From: Puccinellia tenuiflora
Lineage: Eukaryota; Streptophyta; Magnoliopsida; Poales; Poaceae
Direction: 5' to 3'
Length of the DNA: 64,000 bases
Assembly: GCA_012064385.1 (NCBI GenBank)
Contig: QRDG01000520.1
Span: 675,953 to 739,952, forward strand
The position numbers were made by a program, and so were the translations under genes. Every line of letters starts with the position of its first letter. Within the stretch, counting starts at the first letter, position 1. Shown here piece after piece: positions 57,166-64,000 of the stretch. The notes below the pieces were generated by a model. The model was not told the origin of the DNA. It did no database searches and was given only the letters and a program-made list of their open reading frames with translations.

Positions 57166-59339
57166 GGCGATGATCACGAATCTTGGTCAGAACTAGCTGA
57201 AGATGCTCAGCATGCTCTTCTTCGGTTTTGGAGTACACGAGGATGTCATCAATGTATAGTATGACGAACTTGTCGAGATACTCGTGGAAAATGGAGTTCA
57301 TAAGCCTCATGAAGGTAGCCGGGGCATTGGTGAGGCCAAAGGACATGACGGTGTACTCATATAAGCCATAACGAGTAGTGAAAGCTGTCTTCGGAATATC
57401 CTCCTTTCTGATTTTTATCTGATGGTAGCCTGACCTCAGATCCATCTTGGAGAATACCGTTGCAGCAGCTAGCTGATCGAATAGGTCAGTTATCCGGGGA
57501 ATAGGATACTTGTTCTTGATGGTTACCGTATTCAGAGGGTGGTAATCAACAACCAGATGAGGAACATTTGAATCCCTCTTCTTGACAAAGATGACCGGGC
57601 AGCCCCAAGCTACTAGGCCGGATGAATTCCTTCTCCACTAACTCATCGATTTGTTTCTTTAGCTCAGTCAGCTCTTCCGCTGGCATGCAGTAGGGCCTTT
57701 TGGAAATTGGGGCAGTTCCCGGAACCAATTCAATGACAAACTCCACACTTCGATCAGGTGGCATGCCAGGCAATTCCTCCGGGAAGACATCGGGGAAGTC
57801 ACACACCACTGCTACCTCATGCATTTCAGGTGGGGTAGTTCCTTCCATGAAGCAGAGGCTGATCTCCGGAGAGAGAGGAGTGGCTGCGGATGGAGTTGCA
57901 GAAGTTGGGGACCAGTAACGCACTATCCCGTAGCTTGGGTTGATCACTATGACAGTCTTGGCAGCACAATCCAAGTTGGCCTGATATTTGACTAGCCAAT
58001 CCATGCCCAGAATGACATCTAGCCCATCTGACTTCAGGGCTATCAACGAGAACGGAAAAGGTATTGACCCTATGGAAACCTGAACCTCCGGAGTGATCCA
58101 ATTAGTGTGCCAACTAGAGCCTGGTGTCTTGACCTCTAAAGGGGAGTCCATGTTCAAAAATGGTATTTGATGGTTGTGTGCATTTGCTATGGATATGAAT
58201 GAATGCGATGCTCCAGAATCGAACAAGACTGAAGCTGGATATGCATTGATTCGAAGCGTACCCATGGGAACTCTGGGGTCCTCTTCGACTCCTTCAGCCG
58301 AGACGTGGTTCAGGCGGCCACGGCTGACAGTCATGGCCTTGGCGGCTGGTGTAGAGGGAGATGGTGCTGGTGTTGCTGTAGCCGGTGCCTTCTGGGGACA
58401 CTCCCTGGATTAGTGCCCCGGCTGGCATCAGTTGTAGCAAGTGGGCCTCAGTGGTGGTGGAGGCAGGTGAGGGCGGAAGCCACTTCCAGCCGCACCCAAG
58501 GTCGAGGTAGCTGGGCGAGGTGGAGGTGGCCTGTAACCTGAAGGCCATGGCACGAAAGGAGCATGAGGCACAGCACTGAAGGGCACAAAGACCCTGCGCT
58601 TCTTGCCCTCAGAAGAAGAGGAGCTCTGATTGTCCACGGGATCTGGCCTCTTGGAAGACTCCAGCTCCTTCCTACCTTGCTCCATAGTAAGAGCTTGGTT
58701 GTAGAGCTCCTGGTAGGACTGGAACTTGAAAGGCAAGAGCTCATAACGGAGTCGAGGTGCAAGCCCCTTGCGGAACAGATATTGCTTGTCCTCATCATTT
58801 GTCATGTCCCCAGGGGCGTAACGGGAGAGGTGGTTGAACTCACGCCCATAAGCTTGGACGACCATGCGTCCCTCGGTCAGATCCAGGAACTCCCTCCTCT
58901 TGAGGTCCATGATTGGCTTGGGGATGTACGCCGCACGAAAGGCGGTGCGGAACTCCACCCAGGTGAAGACATGGCCAGCGTCAAACATTGACACATGGCT
59001 CTCCCACCAAGAGCCAGCGGCTCAATTCAGCAGGTAGGTGGCAAAGTTGACTTGTTCGGCCACCGGCATATGTAAGGCCGCAAACTTGTGCTGGAGAGCA
59101 CGGAGCCAATCATCAGCATCTAGTGGCTCTCTAGCTTCAGTGAAGGTAGGAGGTTGGGAGCGCAAGAACTCCGTGAGAGTTTTGCAGTCATTGTTCCTTC
59201 TGGCCCCTTGTTGCACCAACTGCTCGAGCAGACGCTCATTGCGCCGTTGGTTCTCCTCAATAGCCATCAGAACCTCCGCCATGGAGGGTGGCGGCGGAGC
59301 ATCAGGATCACCTGGGTTTCCACGGCGGGTAGGAGCCAT
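57166..59339 (-). pseudogene. gag-pol: gag-protease-RT of element E, broken
   Basis: The start is the MAPTRRG codon at 59339-59337. Gag (FLRSQPPTF, DADDWLRALQHKF) meets a TGA at 59024-59022, continues in the same frame (TAFRAAYIPKP, NHLSRYAPGD), then has TGA and TAA inside the zinc knuckle (about 58415-58427). Protease VLFDSGASHSFIS, GMDWLVKYQ and RT N-terminal VCDFPDVFPEELPGMPPD follow. There is a frameshift near 57610, then VVDYHPLN, MDLRSGYHQIKI and the catalytic YIDDILVYS. RT ends at about KIRDHR, where C starts. With at least three stops and one frameshift it is dead. It retains the RT palm that element B has lost. Confidence 0.9.
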
Positions 59340-59745
59340 TCTGAAGATTTGGAATAAGGACATAGTTAGTAACCAACTCCGAACGGTTAGGATAGATCAT
59401 TAGAGTCCTTCATGATATAGGGATTTAAGATGGCACTAACACAAGAACAAATTAAGACAACCACGAGTGACACCACGTTAACGCGGCGGTAACAAGCAGA
59501 AGTAAAGGACTCGAGACAACACTGGACGGTAAGAACCCAACCCCGAGAACCTAAACTTCGACACCACAATTAAAACAAATAGAGATGAGATAACTCAGAG
59601 TAGAGCGAGTTGGATAAGGAGCAAAAAGAATCCTAAGAGGGTTTTCACAATCATTTTAGATTATAAATAATTTTCACGAACACTAGACTTGACATCGACC
59701 AATAGAAACGGGTTTCCTACAGGCAGTCTTGCTCTGATACCAACT
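59340..59745 (-). other. Element E leader
   Basis: Untranslated leader between the PBS and gag. The post-PBS box CTGCCTGTAGGAAACCCG is at 59726-59709 on the minus strand. No ORF of note. Confidence 0.7.
59731..59742 (-). promoter_or_regulatory. Primer-binding site, E
   Basis: GCTCTGATACCA on the plus strand is the reverse complement of TGGTATCAGAGC. Confidence 0.92.
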
Positions 59746-62360
59746 TGTAACGCCCCGACCCCAGAATTATATAGAGAGGCTATGTAACCCACAGTCTATG
59801 CTACACAATCGAAGGGCATGGAATTACCGCTCCCACGCAACACATCGATCGTGCCATAAACACTGGCATAGCTATCAATGCATAATAAAGAGATCAAGAC
59901 TTGTCGAACAACTGGCACGTCACAGACTCTATGACACAAAGATCATATAGCAACTCATATATGAGAAAGATACAAAACACACACAGGGGTCACAGACCCA
60001 TCATTACATCATGCGGAAGCGAAGTAGTGTTGTCTAACAACAAGATCCAAAATATGGCCTAAGAGGCCTACAGATAAACATCCCATGCCATCCTATTCCA
60101 GGACGTCCCAAGATGCCACCTGGGGACCCAGACTACTTGTCGATGTCCAAGAAGAACCCACCTATCTGCTCGGTGTCGTCCTCCTCTAAAACAATTAATA
60201 ATCAACAAGGAGAGACCGAGTATGACGTACTCGCAAGTTTAGTAGGGCGATATAGGCCCAATGACGACAAAGGCTCTAAAGCTGTATAATGGTTATTTTG
60301 CATCGAATGAAATATTATGGTGGATAAAATACTTGTATAAACAATAGGATACTATATGCCAAGAAGGTTAGGTTATCTCTTGCCTTGCTGACGGGGCGTG
60401 TAGTATGGATCGTCGGGGTAGGTAGGGGAACCCTCGACTCCTGAATCTATCGATACCCAAACAATAACAGAAGAACAAATAAATAACACGAATACAAGTG
60501 CAATGCACAACATGATGTCATGTCAAGTTTATGCATTAATATCATCATACAAATTTATCTAACAATTTAAATGGAGAGCCAAATAATTAGTGAAATTATT
60601 TGGAAGCAACCCCATTTTAAATTAGTGTCCACCACATTTATAATATGTTACATTACTAACAAGTGGGTTAGATATTCATGAACATGACATGATTAGCTAG
60701 GTATTGTTCTTCTGATCGTGTTGGTACCTTATTTGCAATTTTCCGAGTATCGATGAATAATTGGTGAATTAAATAATTATTTGAATTTAATTCTTTTAAC
60801 AATTTAAGAAATTACACCAAAGTGAAATTGTTGTCATGATGTGGTGAATAGCATGATTAGATAGCATTTGAATTGCTGATCGATTGGATATAGCATTTGT
60901 ATGATTTGAAGTAAAAGAAGTTAAATTATGATTTTCACAAGTTTTCACCTGGTTCGGAATTTATCCGGATTGGTCCGGAATATTCCAGATGGTCCGGAAT
61001 AATCTCGGCTTAGTCCGAACGAAATCCGAGGTGACCTCAAAAAGTTTCTGTTAGGGTTTCGGAATTTTCCCAGAAAGGTTCGGAAAATTCCGGTAGACCC
61101 GGAATGGATCCGGAATAATCCGGGTGATTCCGGACGACCCGTTTTCTGGGCAAACTACGATGGTAGCGGCGGCTACGCATATGCGAGCAAGAACGAGAGG
61201 GAGAGGGGAAGCGGGATTTTGTCCAGGGGACCGTGTAGCTCACCAGGAGCACGTAGCCGTGGTCGGTGAGGCCGGAGAGGGAAGGACGGCGACGCATTTA
61301 GCTCGGCGGAGCTCGGCCAACGCGAACGAAGTCGAGGACGGCGGCGTCGATTCGGGCAACCCCGGATCGATTCCGATGGTGGGGAGGGAGAGGAGGATGC
61401 GGCGGAGTTTTCTACCTGCTTCGATCTATGCGGGGCGGCTCCAATCGGCGGATATTCGACGGTGGGCGTGAGCTCGACCACGGCCAGGTCGCGCGAGCGG
61501 AGGGAGAGGATCGGGAGCAGGTGAGGGGAGAGAACGAGGAGGAATGGAATGCGGGGGAGCAGGTGAGCGCGTCATGCGCGTCCTTGGCCACGAGGGCACG
61601 GAGACAGCGAGTGGGCGCGGCGGCATGGGTGCGGGGCGGCATGGCGCCAGTGCCAGGCGGCACTATGGCGACAGGAAGAGGAAGGGAGATATTCAGAAAA
61701 CCCCTTCCCTGTTTAAAAGTATTTGCAACTTCGTCCAGCAGCCCCTTCAGTGATTTAAATGAGGCATTTAAACATTTTTTTAAAATTCTGCAAAAATTCA
61801 AATAGGCTTCCCATATCATTTAGAAGCTCCACTAAAACTGGTGTTGCAAAATAAATTGTTTTGAGCAACATTTGTTCACACGGTTTAATTATGGTCAAAA
61901 ATTTGATAATTTCCAAAATGCATTTACTTGGAGTACTTAAACAACTTAATAAATTATGAAAATATTTATGGAGGCTCATAATATAACAATGAAGCTCCCC
62001 ATAATTTTATTTTGAATTTTGGACAAGTTGAACTTGGATTCAAATTTAAAGTTGAATTGAACCAATTTTGAATTCTCCAATTTTTTTTTCTTTGCTTGCC
62101 AAGAATTTGCTTTTGACAAAATTTATAATTGGATGATTGGAACTTCCTGGACAAATTGGAAGTTCAAATTTATTTGTTTTCTAAGTTGAGCAATTGCATT
62201 TGGTGTGGAGGTTGGGAAGGTTTTACTTCCCCCTTTTTAAATGGATTAAGATGTGTCTTGTTAGAAGTAGAAATTTCAAATGCATGCCATGATGCAAACA
62301 TGAGAAACAAAATGTGGAAAAATTATTCATATTTCTAAGTACCAAACTGGGGCTGTTACA
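59746..62360 (-). repeat. Element E LTR (2615 bp)
   Basis: On the minus strand it runs TGTAACAGCCCC...GGGGCGTTACA. Both ends align with B LTRs, but about 1.1 kb corresponding to roughly 21000-21960 of B is absent, which accounts for most of the length difference and removes the block shared by A and B. Between 60955 and 61140 it has many TCCGGA/TTCCGG motifs at the place where B has GGCCGG repeats. A palindrome variant is at 60218-60232. Confidence 0.88.
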
Positions 62361-62364
62361 ATTC

Positions 62365-62397
62365 TACCCCCCTTGTAGGAATCTCGTCCCTAGATTC
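62365..62397 (-). promoter_or_regulatory. Polypurine tract and pre-PPT hairpin of E
   Basis: Minus strand: GAATCTAGGGACGAGATTC (62397-62379), with one mismatched pair in the stem, followed by AAGGGGGGTA (62374-62365) next to the LTR. Confidence 0.85.
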
Positions 62398-64000
62398 TAG
62401 GCTTGAGTGAAGAAGGGCGGGATATTCCTGACGAAGACTAGTTTCACGCTCCCAGTCGCTTCTTCTTCGGAATGGTTAGACCATTGGATTTTGAGGAACT
62501 TGATGGTCTTGTTGCGGGTTTTACTTTCCGCTTCATCCAAGATGCGGACATGATGCTCACGGTAAGTCAAATCCTCCTGGATGTCCAACACTTCATGATC
62601 AACCCCACGAATAGGATCTTTGAAGCACGTCGGAGTTGGGAGACATGGAACACATCATGTACATCCGGGAAGTTTGAGGGTAGCTCGAGTTGGTAGGAGA
62701 GATCTCCTCGCTTGGCTAGGACGGTGGAAGGACCAACATAGCGAGGTGCCAATTTTCCCTTGATCCCGAAGCGACGAACGCCTCGGAGGGGAGAGACTCG
62801 AAGATAGGATTTATCACCAATGGCATAGTGAACCTTCCGATGATGCTTATCATAATAGCTCTTTTGTCTGGACTGGGCATCTTGAGATTTTCCCGGATGA
62901 TACGAACCTTTCTTTAGACTCATTTATCACATCAGGACCGAAGAATGGCCTCTCTGCAGTTTCAGACCAATTCAGAGGAGTTTGGCATTTTCTCCCATAG
63001 AGGACCTCAAAGGGAGCCATTTGCAGACTAGCCTGATAACTGTTGTTGCAGGAGAACTCGGCGAGGGGGAGATACTTTCCCAACCCTTACCGAAGGAGAT
63101 AACACATGTCCGAAACATGTCCTAAAGAACTTGGTTCACCTTTCAGTTTGACCGTCAGTTGAGGATGATAGGCTGTGCTGAAGTTGAGGCGGGTTCCAAG
63201 AGCTTTTTGGAAGCTTTGCCAGAATTTGGACACAAACAGACTACCACGGTCTGAGATGATCCTCAAAGGAACCCCATGCAAAGGAACAATCCGGGCCATA
63301 TACAACTCAGACAGTTTAACAGAGTTGATATCCTCGTGAACAGGGAGGAAATGGGCGACCTTGGATAGACGATCAATGACTACCCAAATGGCATTGTTAC
63401 CCTTTGGTGATCTTTGAAAACCGGTGATGAAATCCATACCAACTTCATCCCACTTCCACTCGGGAATAGCTATGGGCGGAGGGTACCCGCTGACCTTTAT
63501 GTTCAGCTTTCACTCGGCGACAGACGTCGCATTCAGCAACATACTTGGCAATTTCCCCCTTCATGCGAGTCCACTAGAATTTGCTGCGGAGGTCTTGGTA
63601 CATTTTGGTGCTACCAGGATGGATGGATATGGGAGATTCATGTGCTTCTTGGAGTATCAATCCCTTGGTATTTCCCCTCTTGGGCACCACAAGACGGTCC
63701 CCAAAATAGACAACACCGGAGTCATCAATGGAAAAACCTTGGCCTTCCCACTTGCGATATTCTTTTTGATCTTGCCGATGCCAGCATCATGTTGCTGGAT
63801 GCCTTGATTTCATCCTAAAGAGTGGATTTGATCTCCAAGTTAGCTAGATATCCGGAGCGAACAATCTCCAGATTCAACCGAGCAAATTCATCATGGAGAG
63901 CAGGTTGAGCCTTTCCAACCATCAGAGTGTTGCAATAAGCCTTGCGACTCAGAGCATCTGCCACGACATTGGCCTTGCCGGGCTGATAGTTGAGGGTCAC
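62398..64000 (-). pseudogene. pol: RNase H end and integrase of element E, broken
   Basis: From 64000 downward: the RNase H C-terminal motif YQPGKANVVADALSRK; an integrase zinc-binding region (AHESPISIHPG...CDVCRRVKAEHKG) with an in-frame TAG at 63576-63574; and the core with the first Asp in WVVIDRLSKVAHF and the second in RIISDRGSLFVSKFW. The frame is lost after AYHPQ (about 63160), before the catalytic Glu. NNSYQASLQMAPFEVLYGRK follows, then the C-terminal YYDKHHRKVHYAIGDKSYL. After another frameshift near 62600 there is a tail (PVRILDEAE-like, then KTRNKTIKFLKIQWSNHS and EEEAT) that looks like the chromodomain of Tekay-type chromoviruses. The clade call is inferred from that tail and should be tested. 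Confidence 0.85.

Larger units (their letters stand above)
57166..64000 (-). mobile_element. Element E: chromovirus-like gypsy, pol-LTR-gag order, truncated
   Basis: Reading the minus strand from 64000: RNase H end, integrase, chromodomain-like tail, PPT, one LTR (62360-59746), PBS, gag, protease, RT, then a break at 57166 where complex C begins. A single LTR flanked on both sides by internal sequence in one orientation means at least two units in tandem, of which only parts are in view. Gag and RT are close to element B, and LTR ends are alike, so B and E are sister subfamilies. The right boundary is outside the window. Confidence 0.85.

Overview
The window is nuclear DNA from a plant, almost certainly a large-genome grass (a Triticeae/Pooideae-like cereal is my inference). 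The evidence is LTR retrotransposons of the Ty3/gypsy type with 2.6-4.9 kb LTRs, primer-binding sites matching initiator tRNA-Met, chromovirus-like pol, nested insertions, and one N gap (37405-37573). There are no rRNA or tRNA genes, CRISPR arrays or bacterial-type operons.

Layout. (1) 1-3537, 15392-18723 and 29025-29361 are pieces of one older locus. It holds a multi-exon gene with a Transposase_28-like (PF04195-type) N-terminus and a coiled-coil C-terminus, now broken; five exact 108-bp tandem repeats; and an intact single-exon AT-hook plus B3-like gene (17552-18358). (2) Element A (3538-15386) sits inside an exon of the first gene. It has three ~3.65 kb LTRs and two ~0.44 kb internal segments without coding capacity, flanked by one GGAGG duplication. 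(3) Element B (18724-29024, TSD ATGCA) is a gypsy element with gag, protease and the start of RT, then a deletion to the integrase C-terminus. (4) Complex C (29362-57165) is LTR-internal-LTR-internal-LTR. Its middle LTR is type 1 on the left of the N gap and type 3 on the right, and its outer flanks do not match. Each internal part carries an unfamiliar ORF ahead of gag and no pol. (5) Element D (45809-56498, TSD AGTCA), with 4.9 kb LTRs and a 0.9 kb non-coding centre, is nested in the third C LTR and looks the youngest. (6) Element E (57166-64000, minus strand) reads integrase-LTR-gag-protease-RT and is cut by C. It is a relative of B.

Themes. Three of the five element loci (A, C, E) show the internal-LTR-internal arrangement expected from unequal recombination or integration of a one-LTR circle. 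All families share small non-coding signals: a hairpin before the polypurine tract, an AGTAC/GTACT palindrome 340-470 bp before the LTR 3' end, and a conserved box just after the PBS. A/B and C/D each share a near-identical block inside otherwise different LTRs. A, C and D lack pol and would depend on proteins from relatives such as B or E type elements, both of which are themselves broken here. The best candidate for something undescribed is the 255-aa ORF upstream of gag in C, whose predicted order of secondary structure resembles a dsRNA-binding domain.
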